Of a DNA stretch of 64,000 nt, positions 55,959 to 64,000 are shown in pieces. The notes below the pieces were generated by a model. The model saw only the letters and a program-made list of their open reading frames with translations. It ran no database searches and was not told where the DNA came from. A program made the position numbers and the translations under genes. This stretch comes from Acidithiobacillus ferrianus (GTDB lineage: Bacteria > Pseudomonadota > Gammaproteobacteria > Acidithiobacillales > Acidithiobacillaceae): contig NZ_WNJL01000011.1 in the NCBI RefSeq assembly GCF_010378095.1, positions 204,940 to 268,939 on the forward strand, in the 5' to 3' direction. Each line of letters starts with the position of its first letter. Within the stretch, counting starts at the first letter, position 1.

Positions 55959-56626
55959 GCGCCGCCACGGCTCGCGTCGGTATCGTCGACTACGGCATGG
56001 GCAACCTCTACTCGGTGGCCAAGGCCGTAGAATATCTGGGCGGCAAGGCGATCGTCAGTGATCAGGCCAGCGCACTGGCCGCCACGGACCGCATCATCTT
56101 CCCCGGCGTCGGCGCCTTCGGCGACTGCATGATGGCGCTGGAAGCCCGGGAACTCAGCGACTTCATCCGCGTTGCGGCGCGGACCCGGCCCTTCCTCGGC
56201 ATCTGCCTCGGCATGCAGATGCTCATGGACAGCAGTGTGGAGCATGGCGAACACGTCGGGCTCGGCCTGTTGCCGGGGCGGGTCATCCCCTTTCCCGAAG
56301 AAGCCCTGCAAGCCGCGGATGGCCGGCGCCTGAAAATTCCGCACATGGGCTGGAACGAACTGCATCAACTCGTGGAACACCCGCTGTTTGCCGGTGTTCC
56401 CCAGAATGCCTACTTTTATTTCGTCCACTCCTTCTATGTGGAACCCTCCACCCCCGCAACACTCGCGGCATTCAGCGATTACACCTTTCCCTTCTGTGCG
56501 GCGGTGGCGGCGGACAATCTGTTCGCCCTGCAATGCCATCCCGAGAAGAGCGGCACGGCGGGCCTGCGCCTGCTCGAGAATTTTCTCGGTTGGGATGGTG
56601 GTTACGGAGCGCATTGTGCGACTTGA
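55955..56626 (+). CDS. hisH: Imidazole glycerol phosphate synthase, glutaminase subunit HisH
   Basis: 223 residues. [14 protein letters not shown] near the start, the nucleophile cysteine in [11 protein letters not shown] near residue 86, and histidine/glutamate in LQCHPEKSG near residue 193. It feeds ammonia to HisF. ATG overlaps the hisB stop. Confidence 0.95.
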   Translation: MSAATARVGIVDYGMGNLYSVAKAVEYLGGKAIVSDQASALAATDRIIFPGVGAFGDCMMALEARELSDFIRVAARTRPFLGICLGMQMLMDSSVEHGEHVGLGLLPGRVIPFPEEALQAADGRRLKIPHMGWNELHQLVEHPLFAGVPQNAYFYFVHSFYVEPSTPATLAAFSDYTFPFCAAVAADNLFALQCHPEKSGTAGLRLLENFLGWDGGYGAHCAT

Positions 56627-56665
56627 GCCTATTTTCTGGAACGTCTCTCTGTGGAGGAGTGTGTC

Positions 56666-57394
56666 ATGTTGTTGATTCCGGCCATCGACCTCAAAGGCGG
56701 GAACTGTGTGCGTTTACGGCAGGGCCGGATGGAAGACCACACGGTCTTCTCGGATAACCCGGTCGCCACGGCGCAACGCTGGGTGGAAGCGGGCGCCAAA
56801 CGCCTGCATATCGTCGATCTCGACGGCGCCGTGCAAGGGGAGCCGGTGAATGCGCAAGCGATCGCCGCCATCTGCGCGCGCTTTCCCGATCTCGAAATCC
56901 AGGTCGGCGGCGGTATCCGCAGTGAAGAGCAGATCGAGACCTACATCCAGGCTGGGGTCCGCTACGTGATCATCGGCACGCAGGCGGTCAAAGCGCCGGG
57001 CTTCGTCGCCGATGCCGCGGTGAGCTTCCCCGGCCACATCATGGTGGGCATCGACGCCCGCGATGGCAAGGTGGCCACCGAGGGCTGGTCCAAACTCTCC
57101 CGCCACGACCCCATTGACCTCGCCCAGCATTTCGCCGCCGACGGCATTGAAGCGATCATTTACACCGACATCAGCCGCGACGGCATGCTCAGTGGTCCCA
57201 ACATCCCCGCGACGGTAGCGCTGGCGCAGGCCGTGCCGGTGCCCGTCATCGCGTCCGGCGGCATCGCCAACCTGGAGCAGGTGCTGGCGCTCAAGGCCCA
57301 CGAGGGCGATGGTGTCACCGGCGCCATTACCGGCCGCGCCATTTATGAAGGCACCCTGGACTTTGCCCAGGCCCGCGTCCAGGCCGAGACCTGA
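56666..57394 (+). CDS. hisA: ProFAR isomerase HisA
   Basis: 242 residues. [18 protein letters not shown] near residues 3-20, LQVGGGIR-type motif ([11 protein letters not shown]), [14 protein letters not shown] and [11 protein letters not shown] are the half-barrel motifs. ATG at 56666 follows GGAGGAG; a GTG at 56651 in frame lies on the binding site itself and is not used. The 39-base gap from hisH is the largest inside the his block until hisIE. Confidence 0.95.
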   Translation: MLLIPAIDLKGGNCVRLRQGRMEDHTVFSDNPVATAQRWVEAGAKRLHIVDLDGAVQGEPVNAQAIAAICARFPDLEIQVGGGIRSEEQIETYIQAGVRYVIIGTQAVKAPGFVADAAVSFPGHIMVGIDARDGKVATEGWSKLSRHDPIDLAQHFAADGIEAIIYTDISRDGMLSGPNIPATVALAQAVPVPVIASGGIANLEQVLALKAHEGDGVTGAITGRAIYEGTLDFAQARVQAET

Positions 57395-57397
57395 GGG

Positions 57398-58159
57398 ATG
57401 CTCGCCAAGCGCATCATCCCTTGTCTCGATATCGACCACGGCCGTGTGGTGAAGGGCGTCCAGTTTGTCGCCCTGCGCGACGCCGGCGATCCGGTGGAAG
57501 TAGCCAAACGCTACAATGATGAGGGGGCCGACGAAATCACCTTTCTTGATATCTCCGCCAGTTACGAAGAGCGCGGCACCCTGGCCAGTGTGGTGTCTGC
57601 CGTGGCGGCGCAGGTCTTCATTCCCCTGACGGTGGGCGGCGGCGTGCGCAGTGTCGAAGACATCCGCACCCTGCTCCTCGCCGGTGCCGACAAGGTCAGC
57701 ATCAACAGCGCCGCCGTGAATGAGCCGGAACTGGTGCGCGCCGCCGCCCGGCGTTTCGGTAACTCCTGCATCGTCGTCGCCATCGACGCCAAACGGGTGG
57801 ACGATCACTGGGAAGTCTTCACCCACGGTGGCCGGCGCGGTAGCGGCCTGGACGCGGTGGCCTGGGCGCGACAAATGGCCGAATACGGCGCCGGCGAAAT
57901 CCTGCTCACCAGCATGGACCGGGACGGTACGGGGATCGGTTTTGATCTCGCCCTCACTCGCGCCATCGGCGACGCGGTGCCGGTACCCGTGATCGCCTCG
58001 GGAGGCGCCGGAGAAATTCAGCACTTTGTCGAAGGCGTTCAGCAAGGACATGCCGACGCGGTATTGGCCGCCAGTGTCTTTCACTTCGGCCAGTTCCGCA
58101 TTTCCGAGGTCAAGGCACAGATGGCTGCCGCAGGCATTCCGGTGCGGGCGACCCGCTAA
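57398..58159 (+). CDS. hisF: Imidazole glycerol phosphate synthase, cyclase subunit HisF
   Basis: 253 residues. Opens [20 protein letters not shown], with the catalytic aspartates in CLDID and [15 protein letters not shown] near residue 130 of the second half, and [12 protein letters not shown]. It lies 3 bases after hisA. It is HisA-like in fold and works with HisH. Confidence 0.96.
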   Translation: MLAKRIIPCLDIDHGRVVKGVQFVALRDAGDPVEVAKRYNDEGADEITFLDISASYEERGTLASVVSAVAAQVFIPLTVGGGVRSVEDIRTLLLAGADKVSINSAAVNEPELVRAAARRFGNSCIVVAIDAKRVDDHWEVFTHGGRRGSGLDAVAWARQMAEYGAGEILLTSMDRDGTGIGFDLALTRAIGDAVPVPVIASGGAGEIQHFVEGVQQGHADAVLAASVFHFGQFRISEVKAQMAAAGIPVRATR

Positions 58160-58235
58160 AACACGTGGTGCCCCTGTGGGCCGACTCCGCCCAATGACCG
58201 TGGGGAAACATATCAACGAGAGGTTTCTGACCGTC

Positions 58236-58934
58236 ATGAATGAACCGGAAGCGCAGCACGCCGCCATACTCGCCGCCGTGCGCTGGAATGCGGACGGCCT
58301 GGTGCCTGTCATCGCTCAGGACGCACGCAATGGTCAGGTGCTCATGCTGGCCTGGATGAATGCCGAGGCCCTGCTCACGACACTCCATGAAGGCATGGGC
58401 ACCTACTGGTCGCGCTCCCGGCAAGCGCTCTGGCGCAAAGGCGAAACCTCCGGCCATATCCAGCATCTGGTGGATATGCGCCTCGACTGTGATGGGGATA
58501 CGATCCTCATGCGCGTCATCCAAGAGGGTCCGGCTTGCCATACCGGGGCGCAAACCTGCTTTTTTCTCGGACAACCCGGCAAAAACGGATGGCAGCATCA
58601 GGCCCCGCCGCCCGGCAACATCCTCGATGGCTTGCAGGCCACGCTGCACCACCGGCGGGCGGCTGATCCCGGCCAATCCTATGTGGCGCAACTGCTCCAT
58701 GGAGGCCAGGATCGAATCTTGAAAAAGGTCGGTGAAGAAGCCACGGAATTTGTCATCGCTTGTAAGAATCATGCCTCGAAACAAATCGTTGCAGAGGCCG
58801 CCGACCTGCTCTTCCACCTGATGGTGGCTTTGGAGGAACGGGAATTGCATATTGATGACGTCCTCGGGGAGCTGGCACGACGTGAGGGGGTTTCCGGCCT
58901 GGAAGAAAAAGCGGCGCGGCGGCCGCGCGCTTGA
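58236..58934 (+). CDS. hisI: Bifunctional phosphoribosyl-AMP cyclohydrolase / PR-ATP pyrophosphatase HisIE
   Basis: 232 residues. N-terminal HisI part with [30 protein letters not shown] near residues 51-68 and [12 protein letters not shown]-terminal HisE part with [16 protein letters not shown] near residues 165-180 and [16 protein letters not shown] 58236 has GAGAGG about 11 bases upstream; ATG 58194 in frame is an alternative. The gap after hisF is about 76 bases. Confidence 0.93.
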   Translation: MNEPEAQHAAILAAVRWNADGLVPVIAQDARNGQVLMLAWMNAEALLTTLHEGMGTYWSRSRQALWRKGETSGHIQHLVDMRLDCDGDTILMRVIQEGPACHTGAQTCFFLGQPGKNGWQHQAPPPGNILDGLQATLHHRRAADPGQSYVAQLLHGGQDRILKKVGEEATEFVIACKNHASKQIVAEAADLLFHLMVALEERELHIDDVLGELARREGVSGLEEKAARRPRA

Positions 58935-58959
58935 CGCAACCGTTTTATTTTCCTATGGT
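58931..58959 (+). promoter_or_regulatory. Candidate sigma-70 promoter for tatABC
   Basis: TTGACG at 58931-58936, 17 bases, TATGGT at 58954-58959. The -35 box overlaps the hisIE stop. Predicted start near 58966, leader of about 43 bases to tatA. Confidence 0.5.
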
Positions 58960-59008
58960 CGAAGAGTGAGTTGTGGCGCGTAACCCCTGCGGGGGAAGGA
59001 GAGCAGTC

Positions 59009-59227
59009 ATGGGCGCTTTTAGCATTTGGCATCTGGTCATCATTCTGTTAATCGTAGTGGCCCTATTTGGCACCACGAAGCTGCGTAACGTGGGTTCGGA
59101 CCTGGGTTCCGCCATTAAAAGCTTTCGTTCCGCCGTCAAGGAGGAGGAAGAAAAAAAGGAAGCCATCGGCCACACCATCGACGCCGATATCCCGTCCAGC
59201 AAAGAACATGAAACCGTGAATCGCTGA
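59009..59227 (+). CDS. tatA: Twin-arginine translocase subunit TatA
   Basis: 72 residues. N-terminal membrane helix ([29 protein letters not shown]) with the FG-TKL hinge and an amphipathic helix, then a charged tail. It forms the size-flexible channel for folded proteins. ATG follows GGAGAG. Confidence 0.93.
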   Translation: MGAFSIWHLVIILLIVVALFGTTKLRNVGSDLGSAIKSFRSAVKEEEEKKEAIGHTIDADIPSSKEHETVNR

Positions 59228-59233
59228 TCGCGC

Positions 59234-59605
59234 ATGTTCGACTTCAGCTTTGGCGAACTTGCACTACTCGGGATCATCGCGCTGCTCGTGGTCGGACCGG
59301 AGAAGATGCCCGAACTCGCGCGCACGGCGGGGAAATGGTATGGCGCCATGCGGCGAGCCATGACGGGTTTGCGCTCGGAGGTCGAACAGCAGCTTTTGGT
59401 GGACGAACTGCGCCAGGAGGCCCACAGGTTGCGGAACCATGCCCACGAAGAGGTTCTACCCGCGGATCTGACGGCCGCCCCGCTCTCTGAGGCGGGCGAT
59501 GAGAAACCTGAAGTCGAAAAGCCGCTCCACCCAGGTGAATCCGATCTCCTGTCGGCCCCCGCGTCGCATACCGCGCTGCCTGGACCAGAAGACCGCCTGC
59601 ATTGA
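59234..59605 (+). CDS. tatB: Twin-arginine translocase subunit TatB
   Basis: 123 residues. MFDFSFGELALLGIIALLVVGPEKMPELART is the canonical TatB opening (with the GPE-P hinge), then an amphipathic helix and a long acidic tail. It binds signal peptides together with TatC. It lies 6 bases after tatA. Confidence 0.93.
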   Translation: MFDFSFGELALLGIIALLVVGPEKMPELARTAGKWYGAMRRAMTGLRSEVEQQLLVDELRQEAHRLRNHAHEEVLPADLTAAPLSEAGDEKPEVEKPLHPGESDLLSAPASHTALPGPEDRLH

Positions 59606-59715
59606 TCACGTGATCCGTCATCACCGATAGTCTGATTCTTTCAGCCCGTATCTTGCCGCCCGTCGACCACCCAACCCGCGCATACCGCCATACCGCCTAA
59701 GGACATTTTTTACGC

Positions 59716-60555
59716 ATGGACAAATTGGCGGAGAACACTTTTATCGGCCATCTGCTGGAATTGCGCCGCCGCGTGCTCTTTTCGATGATCGCCATCTTTG
59801 CCGGTTTTCTGGTCTCATATCCCTTCTCCAAAACCATTTACAACATTCTCGCCGCCCCGCTGGTCGATGTGCTGCCCAAGGGCAGCCACTTGATATACAC
59901 CAGCCTGCCCGAGGTGTTTCTTACCTACGTTCAGCTTTCTTTAATATCGGGCTTCGTACTGGCATTACCCGTTGTGCTGTATCAGTTTTGGGCCTTCGTC
60001 ACGCCAGGACTCTACGCGCACGAGCGCAAGGTTTTTTTCCCGTTGATTTTCATCTCCGCCTTCCTGTTCATCGGCGGGATGCTGTTCGCCTACTTTATCG
60101 TCTTTCCGAACGCCTTCCGATTTTTTGTGAGCTTTTCGGGTGGTGACATCACCGCCATGCCCAAAGTCGACAGCTATCTCTCGCTCATCGTCAAATTCTC
60201 CCTCGCCTTCGGCCTCGCCTTCCAGATCCCCATTCTGATCGTCGTGCTGGTGCGCGTCGGAGTGCTCCAAGTGGCCGCACTACGCCGCGGCCGCCGCTAC
60301 GCCTTCCTGATCTGCGCCATCGCCTCGGCGGTGCTGAGTCCGCCCGATGTGTTATCCATGGTCATGCTCCTCATTCCCATGTATATGCTGTTTGAAGCCG
60401 GACTGTTCTTCGCGGCGCATTTGCCCGCACCCCAGCCCGTTGCGGAAGACCTCATGGGCACCGCCGCAGAGTCGGCACGGAGCACCACCGACGAGATGAA
60501 TGCCGCCGAGGCGAGCTTTCGAGTCAAGGACGGGAATGACCCGGATCAGCGATGA
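59716..60555 (+). CDS. tatC: Twin-arginine translocase subunit TatC
   Basis: 279 residues with six membrane helices. FIGHLLELRRRVLFS near residues 9-23, YTSLPEVFLTYVQLSL near 59-74, FWAFVTPGLYAHERK near residues 91-105, and AFGLAFQIPILIVVLVRVG. It recognises the twin-arginine signal. The 110-base gap to tatB contains a 12-base palindrome (59604-59615). After the sixth helix the tail (about 245-279) is polar and not conserved. Confidence 0.95.
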   Translation: MDKLAENTFIGHLLELRRRVLFSMIAIFAGFLVSYPFSKTIYNILAAPLVDVLPKGSHLIYTSLPEVFLTYVQLSLISGFVLALPVVLYQFWAFVTPGLYAHERKVFFPLIFISAFLFIGGMLFAYFIVFPNAFRFFVSFSGGDITAMPKVDSYLSLIVKFSLAFGLAFQIPILIVVLVRVGVLQVAALRRGRRYAFLICAIASAVLSPPDVLSMVMLLIPMYMLFEAGLFFAAHLPAPQPVAEDLMGTAAESARSTTDEMNAAEASFRVKDGNDPDQR

Positions 60556-60591
60556 CCACCCCATATGGGCGTGAAAAAACGTGGAGGCCCC

Positions 60592-61182
60592 ATGGGCGTT
60601 GAACTGCTTCCTGAATTCATTCGTACACATTATGAGACCCATGAATGGAAGCACGCTTGTGCCATCTTGCATCACGATTTTCCCCATGAATGGAAGGATA
60701 TCTTGTCCGTACTCTCTGATTTTCGTCTGAACAAGAGCTGGATTACCAATCCCGGCGGCCGCAAATCCGGGGTTTCCGAATTCATCGATGGTTACCTGTA
60801 CCGCCGTAACTGGGTTGAGAAGGAGTTCCAGACGCACGTTGTTGTCGATCAGCACACGATGAACACACCCACCCACAAGATCGACTGCTTTCGCAACCAC
60901 GTCGCTCTGGAAATTGAGTGGAACAACAAGGATCCATTCTATGATCGCGATCTCAATAACTTTCGTTTACTATTTGATCTGCGCGCCATCAGCGTTGGCG
61001 TGGTGATCACCCGCTGCGACAGCCTCCAGGAAATATTCAATCAACTGGGTAGAGGTTCATCCTACGGCGCATCCACCACGCATATGAGCAAGTTGCTGCC
61101 CCGGATTGAAGGCAATGGTGGCGGTGGCTGTCCTTTACTGGTGTTCGGCATCACCCCGTCACTCTATGTGGAGGACGAATAA
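60592..61182 (+). CDS. BglII/BstYI-like type II restriction endonuclease
   Basis: 196 residues (BstYI 203, BglII 223). The core HKIDCFRNHVALEIEWNNKDP near residues 95-115, followed by FYDRDLNNFRLLFDL and SVGVVITR, matches this PD-(D/E)XK family; candidate catalytic residues are D98 and E107/E109 by position. Family members cut A/RGATCT/Y; the site here is inferred only. ATG at 60592 follows GGAGG; ATG 60565 adds nine residues. The methyltransferase gene starts 3 bases after the stop. Located beyond tatC at the border of an AT-rich accessory segment. Confidence 0.78.
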   Translation: MGVELLPEFIRTHYETHEWKHACAILHHDFPHEWKDILSVLSDFRLNKSWITNPGGRKSGVSEFIDGYLYRRNWVEKEFQTHVVVDQHTMNTPTHKIDCFRNHVALEIEWNNKDPFYDRDLNNFRLLFDLRAISVGVVITRCDSLQEIFNQLGRGSSYGASTTHMSKLLPRIEGNGGGGCPLLVFGITPSLYVEDE

Positions 61183-61185
61183 TCT

Positions 61186-61833
61186 ATGAACGCATCCGAC
61201 GATTTGCTGGAAACGGTGGGCAAGAGAAAATTCACCACCATTCTTGCCGATCCGCCCTGGCAATTTCAGAACAGGACCGGGAAAATGGCCCCAGAACACA
61301 AGCGCCTTTCCCGATACTCGACGATGACACTACAGGAAATAAAAGAGCTTCCCGTGGAAACCATCGTCACCAACACCGCCCATCTGTACCTTTGGGTGCC
61401 CAACGCGCTATTGGCCGAAGGCATGCAAGTCATGGAACACTGGGGGTTTACTTATAAAACCAATGTGATCTGGTACAAGATCAGAAAAGATGGCGGCCCG
61501 GATAGAAGAGGCGTCGGTTTCTATTTTCGTAATGTGACGGAGATGATCCTTTTTGGCGTCAGGGGAAAGAAGGCCCGGACCTTGCCGCCGGGGAGAAGTC
61601 AGGAAAACATCATTTCCTCACAAAAACGGGAGCACAGCCGAAAGCCCGATGAACAATACGCCATCATAGAAACGTGCAGTCCCGGCCCCTACCTTGAACT
61701 GTTCGCCAGAGGACCCCGCAAGGGGTGGTCCGTATGGGGAAATCAGGCCGAGGATTATGCGCCGGGTTGGGATACCTATGCCAATCATTCACAATCAAAC
61801 GTGGTTCCGCTCAAACGGAAGAAATCCTTGTGA
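61186..61833 (+). CDS. MT-A70 family N6-adenine DNA methyltransferase
   Basis: 215 residues. The catalytic DPPW lies near residues 24-27 (ILADPPWQF), with later YLWVPNALLAEGM, TNVIWYK near 96 and YLELFARGPRKGWSVWGNQ near residues 169-187, the SAM-binding part of the MT-A70 lineage. As partner of the endonuclease it should protect its site by methylating adenine. Tight coupling (3-base gap) supports a true pair. Confidence 0.85.
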   Translation: MNASDDLLETVGKRKFTTILADPPWQFQNRTGKMAPEHKRLSRYSTMTLQEIKELPVETIVTNTAHLYLWVPNALLAEGMQVMEHWGFTYKTNVIWYKIRKDGGPDRRGVGFYFRNVTEMILFGVRGKKARTLPPGRSQENIISSQKREHSRKPDEQYAIIETCSPGPYLELFARGPRKGWSVWGNQAEDYAPGWDTYANHSQSNVVPLKRKKSL

Positions 61834-62549
61834 ATCACATGGCGATGGGCATTATTACCCGGATCATGATATTGGGTATTACCTGGTGGTAACTCATCAC
61901 GGTGCGCGTCGAGGTCTCCGGGACGCCCGCGGTCCCTGTGTGTGATCCATTCGCCGATATTGTCGAAACGCTCACGAATGTGGTGCCGTGTTCGCGGGGC
62001 TGGTGAGGGCCTGGAGGCGTACCGGTGGATATTACCATCCATGATGGACGGCCTCGTGGAACTCGAACTCACGAATGACTGCGCCCGCCGCGAATGGCAG
62101 TGGCTTTGCCGGAAGCTCGGCGAGATGGTCGCGTGATCATCCCCGCTGTCCACGGACAAAATAGTATCATCCTAACCACTGCGTAACCAATTGATTAATG
62201 TTCACTGCATTTTACAGGAAAATGAATGTTTCATCCTGGATCGTTATGGTGCACGTTGTCTAACGGCTTTCCCAGGCAAACAAGGCGTCTCGCGGATTCT
62301 CTGCCTCCGGGTGACTTTCCAATGGCAAGTTTGCAGCGGGAACGGACATTCACTTTCCAGGAAACTCATCTCGCTGGTCTAAGCAGATCCATCTAGCCTT
62401 TGGGCAGGCAGGCGGTACACTCTGAAAAACCGGCCGCAGGAGATGCACGCCGCATACGAATCTGAGGCCCCCTTTTTGAACTTGGCTTTCGATAATGGAT
62501 CACTCACCGTCCCTACAGCAGTAGCGAATGGACTACGCTGGACGCTGGG
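61834..62549. other. Region without a convincing gene after the restriction-modification pair
   Basis: Short open frames on both strands show no binding site and no recognisable family. A plus-strand stretch at about 61900-62136 keeps codon-like composition in two frames (VEVSGTPAVPVCDPF, then GLVELELTND) and may be a decayed gene. From about 62150 the DNA turns AT-rich. Confidence 0.4.
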
Positions 62550-62880
62550 CACGTCTAGATAATTCATGTCAGTGTGAGTCACATGAACCTGACTGGTAAT
62601 CAGCGTAGCCCATTGGTTGATCAGGCCATCAATTATTTCCAGTAAATTCCAAATATTCTCTGTACCCACGAAGGTAAGCCCCGATCGCTCAGGATAACCA
62701 GGTCCATCTTGGCCAGCGCATTCAGGTAACACCAGAAGCTGCGGTAGCCATGACGAATACGGAATCCCTCTAACAGGAGGGGAAGGTAAAGGTAACGCAG
62801 CCTAAATCCCTGACGGCAAGACTGATGAATCATTGGGAAGAGTCGTGCTCCGATTTCTGTCTTATAAATTCCCGCGCCTT
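62550..62880 (-). pseudogene. IS21-family istB (transposition ATPase) remnant, frameshifted
   Basis: Two minus-strand frames together spell an IstB-like ATPase: HQSCRQGFRLRYLYLPLLLE and LAKMDLVILSDRGL in one frame (62675-62833), then NIWNLLEIIDGL and TLITSQVHV in another (62553-62685). The Walker B-like LVILSD and the HQ-CRQG block are IstB hallmarks. The frame changes near 62675-62685, the Walker A region is degenerate, and no istA is found, so the element is dead. Confidence 0.7.
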
Positions 62881-63799
62881 GTCCCTGGCTATTGGACAGA
62901 TATCAAGGACCGACCACACAAAAAGGACGCACGACGTAGTTCTACCCATTGTTTATCAGGTCATATCGGCATCCCATGATAGGAGGTGGTGAAAAGACGG
63001 TAGCTCTAAGCTTAGGAAGACAAGACTACCTCGTAAAACATGCACCACTTCGGTGCATGGAGTGATTGTATGGTGCAACCATACATTGTGCACGGTTCGG
63101 GCAGAATTAAAGGAATAATACCCGATTTTTGTTGTAATATAGCGACATGTGATGATTTTTGACCAATTACACCCCACAACGTAAGTTAATGCACAAAATC
63201 AGAACGAACAAAATAGTGCAATAGCCTGCATCCCGATAATCATACAACAAACTATTTATGTTTTAATTCATCATTATCTGATGCGGTTGTTAGCTCCTTA
63301 GCTACCCGCGTTGCGGCAAAACCATACCCAAATCAAACACCTAAAGAAATCGTTTTATTTTATATATTTCATATATATAGAAAGTCACAAACTTCGTAAT
63401 GAGGTTATCATAGTCCGATTTTCAGGACCTTCATATCTGGAGAGTGTCAAAACAAAATATTACATGAAACGGTAATAAGGTATTCTTGGCACGGCTATTG
63501 CTAGTTAATCTGCTGATGCAGCAATCTAGTTGAACCAAATCGCCTTATTGAGCAGTAAAGCAAACGATTATTTGACAGACGAAGAGTAGAGATTTCTCCA
63601 ACATTAAACGCGAGGATAATAAAAGTGTATCCAAATATGAAAACAATGCTTGAAGTTGTTTCTATGGGGCAAAGGGGCATACGTGCATTTATAACTACAC
63701 CAAACAAAAGATGGTGATAACCTACCAGATCGACTTGGGACAATTATGAAGGAGTTAAAGCATCTCATATTTATCAGCATCATAACTAACAGGTGAAAA
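62881..63799. other. AT-rich stretch, no gene seen
   Basis: Over 900 bases with low GC and frequent stops in all frames, unlike the rest of the window. It contains two neighbouring hairpins (63039-63084). Nothing else could be supported. Confidence 0.5.
63039..63084. repeat. Two tandem perfect hairpins
   Basis: First: CATGCACC (63039-63046) with GGTGCATG (63052-63059), loop ACTTC. Second: GTATGGT (63068-63074) with ACCATAC (63078-63084), loop GCA. No T run follows. They may be part of a small structured RNA or of a mobile-element end. Confidence 0.5.
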
Positions 63800-63934
63800 A
63801 TGATAAAACGTGCCGCAATTATATCGACATATATTCTAAGTCTAACCAGCATGACACAGATAGCATCAGCCGCAACCCCAGCTTGGTTGGTTGGATCGAC
63901 CATCAAAGGATTCATTGCTTCATATGACTGGTGA
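63800..63934 (+). CDS. Possible small secreted peptide
   Basis: 44 residues, too short for most gene finders. It begins MIKRAAIISTYILSLTSM and looks like a signal peptide with a cut after the ASA near residue 24, leaving a 20-residue mature peptide rich in W and hydrophobic residues (ATPAWLVGS, ending YDW). AGGTG lies 6 bases before the ATG. It stands alone in the AT-rich segment near the window edge. Chance cannot be excluded. Confidence 0.3.
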   Translation: MIKRAAIISTYILSLTSMTQIASAATPAWLVGSTIKGFIASYDW

Positions 63935-64000
63935 CCTGCCTCGGGATTCTCGGACCAGCTGAAACTTGAGATGATGGCTCCCGCCGACAAGGAGGGAGTG

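Noticed and set aside
59604..59615. Palindrome GATCACGTGATC between tatB and tatC
   Set aside because: It overlaps the tatB stop codon region and is too short to build on; probably chance.
62379..62732. 117-codon minus-strand frame as an intact gene
   Set aside because: Its first part is IstB-like only after joining with the neighbouring frame; the last 40 residues match nothing, so it is treated as part of a pseudogene.

Overview
The window looks like chromosomal DNA of an acidophilic chemolithoautotroph of the Acidithiobacillus type. It is GC-rich and densely packed, with many ATGA start/stop overlaps. The assignment rests on the gene set and order and on general resemblance of the proteins. 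No rRNA is present to confirm it.

Layout. Positions 1-707 (minus) hold the N-terminal membrane half of a MASE1-type sensor, cut by the window edge. Positions 1112-2782 encode an ArnT/PMT-type glycosyltransferase. Positions 2927-10262 form a tight six-gene cluster related to the membrane-bound hydrogenase-4/complex I family, in the order NuoH-like, HyfE-like, antiporter-like, large subunit, ferredoxin+NuoB fusion, NuoL-like. Its large subunit has lost all four nickel-ligand cysteines, so it resembles an Ehr complex rather than a hydrogenase. A CrcB fluoride channel and a DUF190 protein follow it. Next come cyclopropane fatty acid synthase, an Slp-like lipoprotein, a DUF692/DUF2063 pair, and recC-recB-recD (14840-23813).

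Positions 23857-25575 (minus) carry msrA, msrB and a Crp/Fnr-type regulator. A DUF4337 membrane protein follows on the plus strand. Positions 26392-29587 (minus) encode a GlrK/QseG/GlrR-like sigma-54 two-component system. Upstream of it is a small secreted lysine/histidine-rich protein, preceded by a good sigma-54 promoter match. Then come yggX, mutY and an AsmA-like gene.

Positions 33303-43450 (minus) are a long block: kdsD-kdsC-lptC-lptA-lptB-rpoN-hpf-ptsN-hprK-rapZ-EIIA(Man)-ptsH-ptsI. It joins LPS transport, sigma-54 and a regulatory phosphotransferase system without sugar permease. Further upstream on the same strand are two small unknown genes and murU-amgK (peptidoglycan recycling). 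Divergent from these, lptD-surA (outer-membrane assembly) and an ABC-2 permease run on the plus strand.

Positions 50442-58934 carry bolA-grxD-murA followed by hisG-D-C-B-H-A-F-IE, led by a strong sigma-70 promoter match. tatABC follows.

From about 60590 the character changes. A BglII/BstYI-like endonuclease and an MT-A70 adenine methyltransferase form a restriction-modification pair. Beyond them lies an AT-rich, nearly gene-free stretch with a frameshifted IS21 istB remnant, tandem hairpins and one possible small secreted peptide. This is the accessory part of the window.

No tRNA, rRNA, CRISPR array or intact insertion sequence was seen.
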